64,000 bases of DNA from Nelumbo lutea (taxonomy: Eukaryota > Streptophyta > Magnoliopsida > Proteales > Nelumbonaceae): the NCBI GenBank assembly GCA_022828595.1, contig JAKGHH010000008.1:27892378-27956377 (forward strand). The letters are read 5' to 3'. The stretch's first letter is position 1; every line of letters begins with the position of its first letter. The translations under genes and the position numbers were made by a program. Shown in pieces: positions 34,600-47,432 of this stretch. Below the pieces are notes generated by a model. It had not been told where the DNA came from, did no database searches, and saw only the letters and a program-made list of their open reading frames with translations.

Positions 34600-36905
34600 G
34601 GTAAAGCGAAACAGTGGGAGTGATAAACCAGGTGCAATGCTGGTTTCCTGTCTGCTTAATGGGAACAATTATGCCAAATAGAAAAGAGCGACAAGAAATT
34701 TTCTCTCTGCGAAAAACAAGTTTGGTTTTGTGGATGGCTCAATCTAAAAACCTAGGAGATATAGCAATGAACAGACTTGGATCAAGTGTAACTCAATGGT
34801 AGTAATATCATGGATTTTTAATTCTCTTGCAAAAAATCTACATGAAAGTGTAGCATATGTGGATTATGCACGTGATATATGGTTGGATCTTGAAGAAAAA
34901 TTTTCACTAGGACATGCTCCATGAATCTTTCAGCTCAAATGAGAATTAGCTCTTCTTCGGCAAGAAAATCTATCTATGATTGTCTATTACACCAAGCTTA
35001 AGGCAATCTAAGATGCCAATTCTGTAATTCTAAGTTGCACCTATGGAACATGCACTTGTGACGCGGCAAGAGATCTTGCCAATGTAAGGGAATGTGAATG
35101 TGTTTACCAGTTCTTGTTGGGTTTGAGTGAAGTCTTCAACATAGTCTGTTCTAGAATTTTGGTGATGGAACCTTTGATATTGGTTAGCAAAGTGTATTCT
35201 CTTGTCAATCAAGAAAAGTGTCATCAAAATCTTGTTGCCCATTCTACCAAAATCTTGATGCCACCGCGATGCATGTTGCTGGACAAAACTCGTCATCAAC
35301 CTCTAAGAATTCCCAACCAAAGCTATGTTGTGACCATTGCAAACGCAATGGCCACACCAAAGATCTGTGTTATGAACTCGTAGGTTACCCACCTAATTGG
35401 GAAGCAAGGGGCAATCTGCTCCAAAACAAGGCACTTCTGGTTATCAAAAACCATGAGCCAACTCCAATACTTCTCAAAATGACAATGCATCAACCTCCAC
35501 TCCAGTTTTAGCTCTCAATATGGATCGGTACCATCAATTGATGGAATTGCTCAATCTTGATAAGAAATTGATCTTGCCTTAGGCCAACTTTGTTGATAAG
35601 CTGTCTTTTCTATTTGATCACACATTGATACCTAGATTATAGATAGTGGTGCATCTGATCATATGATGCCCACTAGCTGTTCACCAAATGGTTTCTCCAT
35701 TGATACCACTGCGATAAAAAATGTTCAGCCCCCTAATGGTGCTTTCGTGCCAATGCAGCAATGAGGCATGATCTCTCCTTACATGGTGTCTTACCTGATT
35801 TTAAGTGCAATTTACTTTTAGTAAACTGACCATAGACTTGAATTGTGCCATCTTGTTTTTCCCTAACTTCTATTAATGCAGGACTTATATTCAAAGAAAC
35901 TAATTGTGGGTGAGATGCAAAATGGACGTACCACTTCCTCAGCCCCTCTTCACCTACTGCATTACATACTACTATTAACAAAAATCTAGCATCACACACC
36001 AGATTGCCCCTCTAGCATCAGAGACTTAATATATTCTGGTTCTGATAAGCTGGCACTAATACACAATTTAGATATTCATTTGAATTCTTCTTTCTCTTGT
36101 GATTCATGTAATTGAACTAAGCTCACCAGATTGCCCCTTTTTAATTGATTCATTGTGACGTATGGGGTGCACATCACACACCAACATATTCAGGTGCAAG
36201 GTATTTTTTAACAATAGTAGATGATTTTACATAGACAACATGGGTACCTTTGATGAAATTTCAATTAGAAACACTACAATTTCTTATCATGTTCTGCAAT
36301 ATGGTGCATACTTAGTTCAATGCACAGGTTAAGATCATCCGATCCGATAATGGAAGAGAGTTCTCTCAGCCCATGTAGCAGTTTTATCATCTACATGGGA
36401 TTGAACACTAAACTTCCAATGTTGACACACCATACTAAATGATATGGACCGTGTGGTCGAGCGCAAACATAGGCATTTGCTCAAGGTAAGGACACTTCAT
36501 TTTCAAGCTGCTTTACCTATCCGCTTCTGCTTCTGCGGAGATTGCATATTGACAGTAGCATACATTATCAACAGACTGCCCATACCAATTTTCAATGGCA
36601 AAACTCCTTATGAGTTGCTCTTTGGCAAGACTACAAGCTATGAACACCTTCTAGTGCTCAATGGTTATATTGTGACAATAGTGCCACACTTCATATAGCC
36701 ACTAATCCAGTTTTCCATGAACACACAAAGCACATGAAAATTGACCGTCATTTTGTTCCAAAACATTTACAGGCCTGACAATTTGCAGCTCAACATCTCT
36801 CATCCTGTTTTTAACTTACAGATTTGTTCACTAAAGCGTTAAGAGCTGCTTGTTATGTCTTCTTATTACCCAAGTTGGGCATGATTAATCCCTATGCTCC
36901 TACTT
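34600..36905 (+). pseudogene. RE3 gag-protease-integrase remnant fused to an RNase H end
   Basis: Gag pieces (VAYVDYARDIWLDLEEKFSL near 34,850) lead to a CCHC knuckle (CDHCKRNGHTKDLC, about 35,330-35,375). A protease motif IIDSGASDHMMP lies at about 35,640. Integrase pieces include HCDVWGAHHTPTYSGARYF (36,150) and IIRSDNGREFSQP (36,330). At about 36,695 the sequence jumps to [19 protein letters not shown] and LTDLFTKAL, the end of RNase H. Stops and frameshifts are frequent. It could move only with enzymes supplied in trans, if at all. Confidence 0.8.
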
Positions 36906-36914
36906 GAGGGGGCG

Positions 36915-37044
36915 TATTAGAAGTGTTGGAAAGATTGTACAACTGGCAACACCGAGTCTTTTATTCCTGAATTAGTTGGCAAGTGTCTTCACTATAAATA
37001 TTTAACTAAATAAAATAAACTTTTTGCTTCTATGCAATTCCAGA
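36915..37044 (+). repeat. RE3 3' LTR
   Basis: Follows the purine tract. Partner of 34443-34578. Confidence 0.7.
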
Positions 37045-37352
37045 GTTATCTTATTGGTTAATAATCTAAAAGCAAAAATGAAAAATGCATAGAAAAGACG
37101 AATAGTGACTCCCACAATCTAGGCAACAGTCATAGTCCACATTAATCTAACTGATAACTACATTTGATAAATTTGGTTATAAAGTAGGTAACTATATCAA
37201 ATCTTAACTAACCATAAACAAAAAACCATACTACATCCTTTATTGCGTCCGTGTCCTTGATACAATCAATTACATTTTATTGATATCAATTTGGATTCGC
37301 ACTACAAAAAACTTACTCCATAAAAGTGGAGTAAAAGTGCATTATCACATTT

Positions 37353-40300
37353 CTAACGTTTTTCCTCCAGTATTTTGTCAGCAGTGCAAAATACGGGAGC
37401 TACATCCACTGGTACCTGCAATCAACAAGGGTTAAATAGTGATAGGTCAGTCAAGTGGAGCTGTTAATTAGTAAAGATAAAACTTTAGGCTCAGTTTGGA
37501 GGGAGTACAAATACAAATAATGTACAGTGCAAATACATAAAAAAATAATACAAAATACAAGGTTTTGCACTATACAAATTTGCATTTGTACTCCTTCAAA
37601 CTGAGCCTTAGCTGCATATCTTAATTACAGGAATATGGAAGGGACTCCAAGGTGAACTTCCTTTGCCACAGAACCTTCAAGAGAATATGTTACTTTCATC
37701 AGTGTAAGAAGCCGTGACAGCTCAGAGGCTAACAGATAAAGCCTCAAATGAAGAAACAGAATATTCAGTTTAGTTCTTTGGAGCAAAGTCCTGTTTTGCC
37801 AAAGAAAGAGCAAAGGGGGTGATGCTTCCTATACATTATATTATATGAATAGCTCATGCCTAAATCCCTTAACTCATTCATGGATCCATCAATAGTTTGT
37901 TGGCACAATCTGTGAACAAAAACTGGAGACATCTGATGTCACATGTACAGATCCCTTTCTTGAGATTTAAACCTTAAGTTTTTTCAACTGCAGGATATTT
38001 CCTTCTTAATTTGCTGGTTGATGATTCAAGCCCATATAATTGAGGATTGATTCAATCAGAGTACATATGCTTTTCTGAATCCTGTTTTAATAGTCTAAAC
38101 AAAATCAATGGAATCCCTAGAAAATAATTGATAAATGGGGTATCCCCTTCATTCTAGTTAGTTGGTCCCTTCCTTGTGTGCTTCGATGTTTCTATGTGTC
38201 TTTTATGAGCTAGAAATCTTCTTGCATAGCTTCTTTTGAGGGGTAAGTTTTTATGACCCACACTTTGGACTTTGTTTTTGATTATTATTCATTAAATATT
38301 CTGTGGTTGCCCCTCGACCAATAGTTTGGGGTTCAAAAAAAAAAACCTAGAAAGTTGACAAATATGCTTCAATAAAAATATAGTCCTGGATAAAGTGAGA
38401 TTTTGCAAAAATTCCTTTATGGCCAAGTGGCCAACCACAAAAAATGAAAAGAAAAAATAACTTGTTTGCTTGTGTTTCGAATGCTGCTACAGTAACCCGA
38501 ACCAGGAAGAGAAGGAAGAAGAAGAGGAAGAAGAAGAGAAGAAGAAGAAAGAAAATAAGGGTCTGTCGAAATCTGATGGATTGCCCATAAGTCGACCCCC
38601 TTAATCTTTATTAGATTCTAATGACCTTTACAAAGACTAAACTACCCTTACTTAAGTGTGGGGCAGAGGTCTCTAATAAAACTGCCACATAAGCAAACTA
38701 CTTAACAAACATAAGATGACAAAACTACCCCTATTCGGCTCACTTTAACACTCCCCCTCAAGCTGGAGAATATATGTCATATAATCCCAGCTTGTTACAT
38801 AGATAGTTCACTTTCCTTGAGCTTAGAGCTTTTGTAAACAAATCTGCCCACTGATCATTCGACCCCACATGTTCTGTATTTATCCCTCTAGCAAGAACCT
38901 TCTCCCTCACAAAGTGGCAATCAACCTCTATGTGCTTTGTCCTCTCATGAAAGACAGGGTTTGATGAGATATGGAGTGCAGCTTGATTGTCACAGTACAA
39001 TCTCATAGGTCTATCCATGTGAAACCCAATTTCTTGTAGGAGATTCCTCAACCACACTAATTCACAGGTAGTGTGTGCCATGGCCCTATACTCGGCTTCA
39101 GCACTGCTTCTAGCCACAACCGTCTACTTTTTACTCTTTCATGTCACAAGATTTCCTCCAAGAAATGTGCAATAGCCTGTAGTAGATCTTCTGTCATTCA
39201 TAGAGCTTGCCCAGTCTGCATCTTTATACCCAACTACTTCAAGTTTTCCTCCTGGTTTATACAATAGCTCACGACCTGGAGCTTCTTTCAGATACCTTAC
39301 AATTCTAAGAACTGCATACCAGTGAGGTATACGAGGGTTCTGCATGAATTGGCTCACCACACTGACTGCAAAGGAGATGTTGGGTCTCGTGATAATCAGA
39401 TAGTTCAGCTTTCCCACTAGTCGTCTATACCTTCCAGGATCTTCAAATACTTCTCCTGTATCACTACTCAACTTAACATTTGGTTCCATAGGGGTCTCAG
39501 CCGGTTTTGCACCTAACAGTTCTGTTTCTTCCAGTAGATCAAGAACATATTTCCTTTGGCACAGATTTACACCTTGTTTTGACCTGACAACTTCTATTCT
39601 CAAGAAAAACTTTAATGTTCCAAGCTCTTTTATTTGAAAATGATTTTGTAGAAATACCTTTAGTTTGCCAATCCCCAATTTATCACTGCTAGTAATGACA
39701 ATATCATCCACATAGACCACTAATAAGATCTTCCCAGCTTCTGAGTCATAGCTGAACACTGAGTGATCAACCTGGCATTGCTTCATTCCAAAACTCTTCA
39801 CCACTTCGCTGAACTCCCCGAACCAAGCACGTGGTGATTGCTTCAACCCATAAATTGCCTTCTTTAGTCTGCACACCTTACCATCCTCCCCCTGAGCAAC
39901 AAACCCAGGTGGTTGCTCCATATATACCTCCTCCACCAGATCACCATGGAGGAAGGCATTTTTTTATGTTAAGCTGAAACAGAGGCCAATCATACATAAC
40001 TACTAGGGAAATTAGTACACGAACAAAACCAATCTTAGCCACTAGAGAGAATGTCTCCATGTTGTCCACTCCATACAACTGTGAGTAACCTTTAGCAACA
40101 AGTCTGGCCTTCAGACGCTCCACACTACCATCTGGCAAGTATTTCACAGTATACACCCATTTACAGCCCACAACATGCTTACCAGGTGGGAGAGTAGTAA
40201 GTTCCCACATTTGAGTATGTTGAAGAGTAGAAAGTTCCTCCTCCATTGCCCGCCGCCATCCAGGTGAACTAAGAGCTTCTTGAACATTGTTAGGTATGGA

Positions 40301-43300
40301 AATAGAGGACAAAAGTGAAACAAACTGGTGATGTGAGGTAGAAAGACGAGATAATGAAACAAAATTGGAAATGGGATGGAGGGTAGAACTGCGTTTACCT
40401 TTCGGTAAGGCAATGGGTAGGTCAAGGTCTGAAGGTTCAGAAATAGGAGCCATGAGAGGATCCGCAGATGAGGTAGAAGCTGGAGGAGGTGCCGGTGTCG
40501 TTCGACGTGTATACACTTGTCGGATCGGTGGTCGTTCGGTGGTGATCTGCACTGAATGAGGTGATGAGTCTACTCCAACAACAACATCTGGAACTGGATC
40601 ACTGACAGGAAGAGGAAGAGGAAGAGGAAGTAAGGGTGGAGATGAAGGTGCTTCAGGACTTGAGAAGAAGTGTATAGACTCAAAAAAGGTGACATAAGGG
40701 CAGACATAGCGCTTTCGGGTAATGGGATTATAACACTTGTACCCTTTTTGAGTCCGAGAGTAGCCAAGGAAGACACATTTAATTGAGCGCGCATCCAGCT
40801 TGTCTATTCCAGGACTTAGATTGTGGACAAAGCACACACAACCAAAGACACGAGGAGTTAATGGAAATGGAGATAAAGTGGGAAACAAGATAGAGAAGGG
40901 GGACCGACCATGAAGAATGAAAGAGGGCATCCGATTAATGAGGAAACATGCAGTGAGTACAGCATCACTCAAAAACCGTTTAGGAACATTCATGTGGTGA
41001 AGAATAGACCGAGCAGTTTCAAGAAGCTGACGATTCTTCCGTTCAGCTACCCCATTTTGTTGAGGGGTGAATGCACATGAGGTCTGATGAATAATGCCAT
41101 GATGTTCTAAATACTGTTGAAATGAAGTGAGAAAGTATTCATGACCATTATCTGAACGGAGAACTTTGATTGGAACACCAAATTGTGTGCGTATTTCAGC
41201 ATGGAATTTTTGAAAAATGGAAAATAATTCACTTCTTTCTTTCATTAAGTAAATCCATGTCATTCTTGAACAATCATCAATAAAGGAGACAAATACTTGT
41301 ACCCATTATAAGACTCTATTTTGATTGGACCCCAAACATCTGAATGAACCAAAGAAAAATGACTCAACATATGACTCTCAACTCTTGGACTGAAGGACAC
41401 ACGACGATGTTTCCCAAACTGACATGACACATTGCAAAATTGACAAATGACTCAATGACGGAACCGATATCTTGAGAGCCTTGAGAGATGGATGTCTCAG
41501 CCGGCAATGCCATTGTAGAGGAGTAAGTGAAGTCTGAAGAGCAATTGAATATCCACCACCGTCAAGATAATACAATCCACCAGCTTCATGCCCCCCCACC
41601 AATCTTCTTCCCCGTCTTGAGATCCTGAAAAACAAAAGTGGAAGGAAAGAAGGTAACAGAACAGTTAAGAGCTTTGGTTATTTTACTAACAGACATAAGA
41701 TTGAATGAAAACTTAGGTACATATAAAACATATGATAAGGGCACAAAAGCCATGTCAACATTACCAACACCACAAATGGGAGATGGAAACCCATTGGCAA
41801 GTGTAACAATTTGTGATGTGGAGGTTTCAGAAAGAGAAGAGAACACACCTGGAGTCCCGGTCATATGATCTAAGGCTCCAGAGTCAATAATCCAGGGAGA
41901 GGTTTTAGACGACATGTAAGCAAATCCTAAGTGGGCAAGTGTGGCAGCGGTATGCTGTGAAGTAGTTTGAAGGAACCGTTCATACTCATCACGCGGAACA
42001 CTCACCATCTCCCTCCTAGAAGTAGATGTAGATGTGGGAGGAGTTCGGTCTGCCTGTTTACTGTCACTGATGTCAACCTCACCTGCTACAGCATGATTAG
42101 CCCATTTAGAGGGAGGGCCATGTAGGTCATAACAGAAATTCACTGTGTGTCCTTCCCTACCACAATGAGTACACTTCTTTGTAGAGTTATTCTTCCCTCT
42201 GCCACAGCCTCCCCCTGAGTCATGACCACCCCGACAATCATGGAACTGCCACGGCCTCCTCGGGAGGCATGTCCTCCCCCCTTGTATTGTGTGCACCTCA
42301 TCTAGCTATCACAAGTGCTGATCTATTAGACTGTGTGGGATTCTCTGTCTGTCCCAAAGAAATTCTGCGAAGCCGTGAGAATACTTTTTCAAGTGTAGGA
42401 AGGGTGGAGCCCCCTAATATTTGGGCTCTAACTGATTCATACTCTGATTTCAGCCCCACCAAGAATCTTGTAACATCTAGTTGTTCCCTTTGCTGTTGTT
42501 GAACTTTGATATCTGGAGTGAGGGGGTGATAGACATTGAGTTCATTCCTTATATTCTTCATGCAGGCATAGTACTCTTCTAGTGTTTTGTTTCCTTGTTG
42601 CAAATCAAAGTACTCTTGATAAAGTTGATATACTCTTATTGTATTATCTTGTCCAGAATACAACTTCTTAGCATGTTCCCATATATCCTTAGCCATATCA
42701 AGAAACATGAAGTTGGCACTAATTTTGGGTTCCATACTGTTCCATAGCCAAGTCATGATTTGAGCATCTTCTTGTTCCCAATCATCAAACCCTGGGGAGT
42801 CAGCCAATGGTTTCTCATCTTTTATGTGCTTCACTTTCCTCTTTGCCTTGAGGAAAACTTCCATTGATTTAGCCCATGGAACATAGTTCTCCCCATTCAG
42901 TTTAATTGAGGTCATCTGTACACCTAGGTAGTCAGGGGAAACCATCACACTAGGTTTCTAATCATTAAACCCATCTCCTATTGCTGCCATTGTACTCTTT
43001 CACAGTTGCCTCTAACCTGAATTCTCAGCAACAAGCTGACTGCTGTAATTCAAAATTTGATGTTCCAGCACCTACAACCCCTAAACACAACAATGGGTAC
43101 ACACGCCTTGTTCTTATTCACACTACTGCTGATTTCACAACACCACAAACCACATAAGCATCAATTTAACACTCACTAATCACATGTAAGCCCTCTTACA
43201 ACCACTCAATAAGGATTGTGCAACACAAGCACCACAACATAGTCAAACCTGTTACACCCAGTTCAGACTAGTTTAATATTTTTAAGAGGGCACTACACAA

Positions 43301-46300
43301 CCACAAAAACTCAGCTATATCACAGCATTACACCTTACACCACTCGGCCACTTACAGCAGCCCTAACACCACTCAACAACTTACAGCAGCCCCTACACCA
43401 TTCGGCTACTGTACACACAGCCCGTTCTAGGGCAACAATGAACCTAGTTCTCTAGGTTCTGATCAGTACTAACAGCTTCTTGAAGGGTTTCTACCCAGAA
43501 ATACCAGCAACACAAGAAGAAGAGATAACCGACCTTCCTTTGAGAGTTTCAACCAACCATTCACTGCTGAAGTCACTTTTCTTGATGAAGAAGATTATGC
43601 GCAGCAGAGAGAGACGAGCTGTGATGTTTCAGACCTAGGGCGAACCAGTTCTCTCCATTGACTGATCAGAAACGAAGGAAGAAGAGTCACGAACACTGCT
43701 GAGGTGCTTTACCAACTGAAGTAGGTTAGGAACATGGCTCTGATACCATGTTTCGAATGCTGCTACAGTAACCCGAACCAGGAAGAGAAGGAAGAAGAAG
43801 AGGAAGAAGAAGAGGAAGAAGAAGAGGAAGAAGAAGAGAAGAAGAAAGAAAATAAGGGTCTGTCGAAATCTGATGGATTGCCCATAAGTTGACCCCCTTA
43901 ATCCTTATTAGATTCTAATGACCTTTACAAAGACTAAACTACCCTTACTTAAGTGTGGGGCAGAGGTCTCTAATAAAACTGCCACATAAGCAAACTACTT
44001 AACAAACATAAGATGACAAAACTACCCCTATTCGGCTCACTTTAACAGCTTGAACCATTTGAACAATCCAGATATCACTTGCCATGCACATATAATGGAG
44101 TATAAGAAGCATCAATACCGATGGTATTTTCCCTCCATGCCAAAGAGCTTATCACATATCTTGGATTAGAAGTACATACTTCTAAGGGGGCGTTTTTTTT
44201 TTTGGATTTTGAGAGGGGGGAAAGTTGGTCAATGGGATTTTGGTTCCCATTGACCAAGAATCCTATGTTGAGTATGTTCTTTTTTCAGATTTATGTGGGG
44301 ACCAGGGAAAGTTTATTTTCCTGGGTACCACTGACCCGGGTAAGTGATACCCATCTCCTGGGTGGGTAAATAACTTTCCCACCTAGGGGGAAAGTTGTCA
44401 ACACTTGAATGAGACAAAAATGCCCTTTTTAATGATGGATTTTTATGGTTAAAATGGGCATTACCTTATTTACATGAGAAATAAAAGAACATGGGTAAAT
44501 GCACTTACTTGGGTAAGTGTTTCCCAGGAAAAACTTACCTAGGTAAACTGCATTTACCCAGGTAAGTAACTTACCAAAAAGCGAACAGGGCCTAATGGAT
44601 ATCAAAGTTGGTGAATACATCTTAAACTACCCCTAAGGTTTAGGAAATTGACTAACTATACCCTTACTGTTTTAGTATTGTCGTAAGTATCCCTACTGTT
44701 TCTGACAATTGACTAATCTTCCTTATTGTCATTGTCCATTAATTGAAGAATTAAAAAGACTATTTTGCGCATCATTCTTCTATAAATTTTCAAAATGAGG
44801 GCCTGTTAGAAAACACTACCCAATGCTCAATCTAGATCTCGGGAATGACAGGTGGCACTGTCGATCAGGAGCCTCGAACCCAACTTGATTTCTTTTCATT
44901 TCTCTTTTTCCTCTCCCTCTCTATCCTCCCTCTCTCTCTCTTTCTTCCTGCTCTTCTTCTTATTCTTCTTCCCCCCATCGACCTCACCTTCCCTGTTTCA
45001 ATGTAATACCACATCGTCGCTGATGTGACGTCTACTCACCGGTCGATTCAGTCTCCTTCTCTGACAGGAGGGGGGCGAGACATTGTCGTTGAAGTTGTTC
45101 AAAGCTCTTGTATTCAAAGTTATAAAATACTGACAAGTATGTTAATGGAAGACAGAGATGACGAAGCTTAGTACAATGCAACTGTTATTAAAAATAAACT
45201 CTTCAACTTAACCACATCGGTCACCCCTTCCTCCCTGGTAACTTTACTGATACCTCACTGTTGCCGCTGCAACTACCTCTGGCCCTCCCATCTACAACCG
45301 TTGCCGCTTCAAGAATTTGTGAAGCACCTCTTGGTTAATTGCACAGAGTGAAGTGGGACTTGTGGGCGGTGACGGTGGTGTTGATCTTGTTGATAGGAGG
45401 AATTGGAGATGGAGAATGGAGTGAGACTTGATAAGGTGCGTGGTTTTACGAAGGATGGGAGCATGGAAGAACACTGATAATGGCGACAAAGGATTATTTG
45501 TTCTTTTGTCGTTGATGCCATAGTACATAGAAGCTTAATGGCTTGTGTGAAGTTGTTGGCAAAAGCTTTCATAGAGGGGCTCCTATATATGTTTTAACAA
45601 ATTATACTATAAAATTACCTGCACTTTTAAAACAGTGTGTTTAATCAAGGGAAAAATAGTACAAATAAACCTGGAACAGCAAGGAAGAAGAATGGAGAAG
45701 GGAGAAGAGAGAAGAAAGAGAGACTTTTGGAAGAAGAGATCATAGCTCTCTCCCAGCTACTTTCTCTGTTTTATTAGATCAAACATAACAAAGGTGAAGA
45801 ATACAAGAATGCCCCTAGTAGGGCAGTTGCTACTTTCTAAAATAATGATGATTTTCATCAGACAATGAAAAAAATTGTTCAGTGGTTTTAAATTATAACA
45901 TATGGTAAAAAAGTGAAAATTTGCCTTTTCCTTAAAACTCACTTTTAATTCTATTTTGAAGAGGATAATCCATTTTGATATTATAGATAGGGAACTATCA
46001 TTAAGAGGAAAAATATAACAAAATTCTACATGCATTATGGTTAAGAAGCCGCAGTCCATGTATTCAACTTAAGAATGTCAGATCAAGAATAAATTTGACG
46101 TAATGCCCACATCCATTGAACTCAGTAGCCTTTCTCTGAACTATTGAACAATTTTCTTCATTTCCTTTAGATAAAAACAAGAAGGTTAATCATTCAATAA
46201 TGCTGGCTTTTACATAGGACATATTTCTCATGGGAGATTTATTGAAATGTTAGTTTTAATTATATCTGTGCACTGTGTGTCACGGTATTGATCTTATAGA

Positions 46301-46923
46301 TGGTAAGCTTCTTTTTTCTAGTACTCTTCAAGAGTTCAAAAATTCCCAACTTAAAATGTGTATTAATTATCAGTAAAAAAGTACAGTCCCATACCTCAAT
46401 CTTTTCTAATTTTTCCATTGCAAGTTGCAATGGTTTTGTCATTATACCATATTTCTGGAGAAGTGACCTTGCAGCAGCTTTGTCACCTTTTGCCTGTATT
46501 GTTAGAATCTCCCTGCTCAAACTTTCAACGGCTCCATCAACCTAACAATATGAGAAACTTTAAACTCCTGTGCAAACCTTTGGAATCCTTTTCTGTAGAA
46601 AAATACCTTAAAGCTTGAAGAGTTAAAAACTTTCTTACCTTGCTGAAATCAACTGAAAATGTTCCATCAAAGTGCAAAACAAAAGCTCCTTTCTCAAATA
46701 ACCAGTTAAACTGTAGAGCTTGTCCTTTCCTGATTTAATTTATTAAATATCAATGAAATGGCAATATAGGATTCAAAATACTAGTACTTAGCCACTAAAT
46801 GCTGAGGTAGGATAAAACAATTAGTTACCCATGAGCTTCTTCTAAGCCAAAGCGTATTGACCGGAAGCATCCCGCAAGGAAAGAAACATGCATAGACTTT
46901 ATCAAATTTTTTGGAAGCAATCC
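37353..46923 (-). CDS. NUDT3: Nudix hydrolase 3-like (NUDT3; dipeptidyl-peptidase III/M49-type) protein, last four coding exons
   Basis: Minus-strand exons with GT-AG borders: 46923-46829 (LLPKNLIKSMHVSFLAGCFR, FGLEEAHG), 46729-46639 (KGQALQFNWLFEKGAFVLHF), 46541-46395 (VESLSREILTIQAKGDKAAA, LLQKYGIMTKPLQLAM) and 37415-37353 (VPVDVAPVF...EEKR, stop TAG). They join in phase to 131 codons and match the C-terminus of Arabidopsis NUDT3 as I recall it. That protein has an N-terminal nudix domain fused to a peptidase M49-like region. The nudix box and the metal-binding HExxxH motif would be in upstream exons that are not in the window. The final intron is about 9 kb because RE4 and a MITE lie in it. 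The preceding intron contains at least a LINE, a SINE and a solo LTR, and probably RE5/RE6 and RE7. No inactivating lesion is seen in these exons. Confidence 0.85.
37488..37607. mobile_element. Tourist-like (PIF/Harbinger) MITE
   Basis: The ends GGCTCAGTTTGGAGGG and CCTTCAAACTGAGCC form a terminal inverted repeat flanked by TTA on both sides (37485-37487 and 37608-37610), the usual 3-bp Harbinger duplication. At 120 bp it has no coding capacity. It lies in the last intron of the NUDT3-like gene. Confidence 0.8.
38473..38750 (-). repeat. RE4 3' LTR
   Basis: Plus-strand reading starts TGTTTCGAATGCTGC and ends CTCACTTTAACA. It contains a GAA/GGAA-rich run. Confidence 0.95.
38758..42990 (-). pseudogene. 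RE4 gag-pol, multiply broken
   Basis: Gag starts at 42990 (MAAIGDGFND) but meets a TAG 10 codons later (42960-42958). The frame reopens as MVSPDYLGVQMTSIKLNGEN and runs to 42298. Frameshifts occur near 42,297, 41,600, 41,290 and 39,940. Domains in order: zinc knuckle CTHCGREGHTVNFC (about 42,180), protease WIIDSGALDHM (41,890), GAG-pre-integrase, integrase with LRSDNGHEYF and NGVAERKNRQL, RT with KWVYTVKYLPDGSVERLKAR and YVDD (LLVVYVDDIVITSSD), and RNase H (ARSSAEAEYRAMAH). TGA and TAG stops lie between RT and RNase H at about 39,140 and 39,122. It encodes no functional polyprotein. Confidence 0.9.
43749..44047 (-). repeat. RE4 5' LTR
   Basis: Near-identical partner of 38473-38750 with a longer GAAGAAGAG tract. 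Confidence 0.95.
44186..44592. mobile_element. PIF/Harbinger-like MITE in the NUDT3-like last intron
   Basis: The ends GGGGGCGTTTTTTTTTTTGG and CCAAAAAGCGAACAGGGCC are inverted and flanked by TAA on both sides (44183-44185 and 44593-44595). The interior is rich in GGGTAAGTG / ACTTACC and ACCCAGGTAAG motifs in both orientations. Confidence 0.65.
44600..46390. other. Rest of the NUDT3-like last intron; possible LTR remnant near 45.7 kb
   Basis: CT-rich runs occur at 44,910-44,960. The stretch 45,670-45,830 (GAAGAAG run, CTCTCTCCCAGC, GAATACAAGAATGCCCCTAG) resembles a copia LTR by composition, but no ends or duplication can be defined. No coding sequence was recognised. Confidence 0.35.
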
Positions 46924-47432
46924 CTGACAAAAAGGGTGAACCAGAGTCAAAATGTGTTCTTGAGGACAAATACAATATGAATTCAGTGTAAGCATATTGG
47001 AGCTATGGTTGATGAACTAGTTCTACATTTTGAACGATTTTGAACATATAGTCTTTATCAATACCGGAAGCTCATTCTTTTTGGTGAGTTTTACATTTAA
47101 CACATTATGTTTCTACTTTTTTATATGTTTGGTTCCTTATTTTTTGGTAATACCTATTACATGAGCCCCTTTGTCTTTAAACCAGAACCATTTCTCTCTC
47201 TAAATTGAGTAATACAGGAGTTTGAATGGATCTATTGTCATTCTGAAGGATAGAAATGAAGGAATAGCAATTAACATGAAAAAAAAAATTTTGATAGAAG
47301 GCCAGCTATTTCATGGTCTCAAGAGGCTTGCGTCAAAGGTAATGAATTTTATTTTATTTATTTATTTTTATATTGGTTATGCATGAGAACAAGATTTGAA
47401 GGAGGTCCCATGGTGTATTTTGTTTCTAGAAG

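Larger units (their letters stand above)
34443..37044 (+). mobile_element. RE3: short-LTR Ty1/copia deletion derivative
   Basis: LTRs of about 130 bp (34443-34578 and 36915-37044) flank a reduced interior. A perfect primer site TGGTATCAGAGC (34579-34590) follows the 5' LTR, and the purine tract ACTTGAGGGGGCG precedes the 3' LTR. Gag, protease and integrase remnants are followed directly by the end of RNase H, so the RT region is missing. The LTRs are clearly diverged, which indicates age. The target duplication is not clear. Confidence 0.8.
38473..44047 (-). mobile_element. RE4: full-length Ty1/copia element in the last NUDT3-like intron
   Basis: LTRs 38473-38750 and 43749-44047 are bounded by the exact duplication GCTTG (38468-38472 and 44048-44052). 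The primer site (minus TGGTATCAGAGC) adjoins 43749, and the purine tract (minus CTTGAGGGGGAG) adjoins 38750. All copia domains are present in order but disrupted. The LTRs differ by about two substitutions plus GAA-repeat length, which suggests a recent insertion. Confidence 0.95.

Noticed and set aside
37309..37353. CACTACAAAAAAC next to the NUDT3-like stop codon as a second CACTA element end
   Set aside because: No subterminal repeats or opposite end were found; the short match may be chance.
40365..41868. Plus-strand ORFs within RE4
   Set aside because: They are antisense shadows of the copia integrase and protease region.
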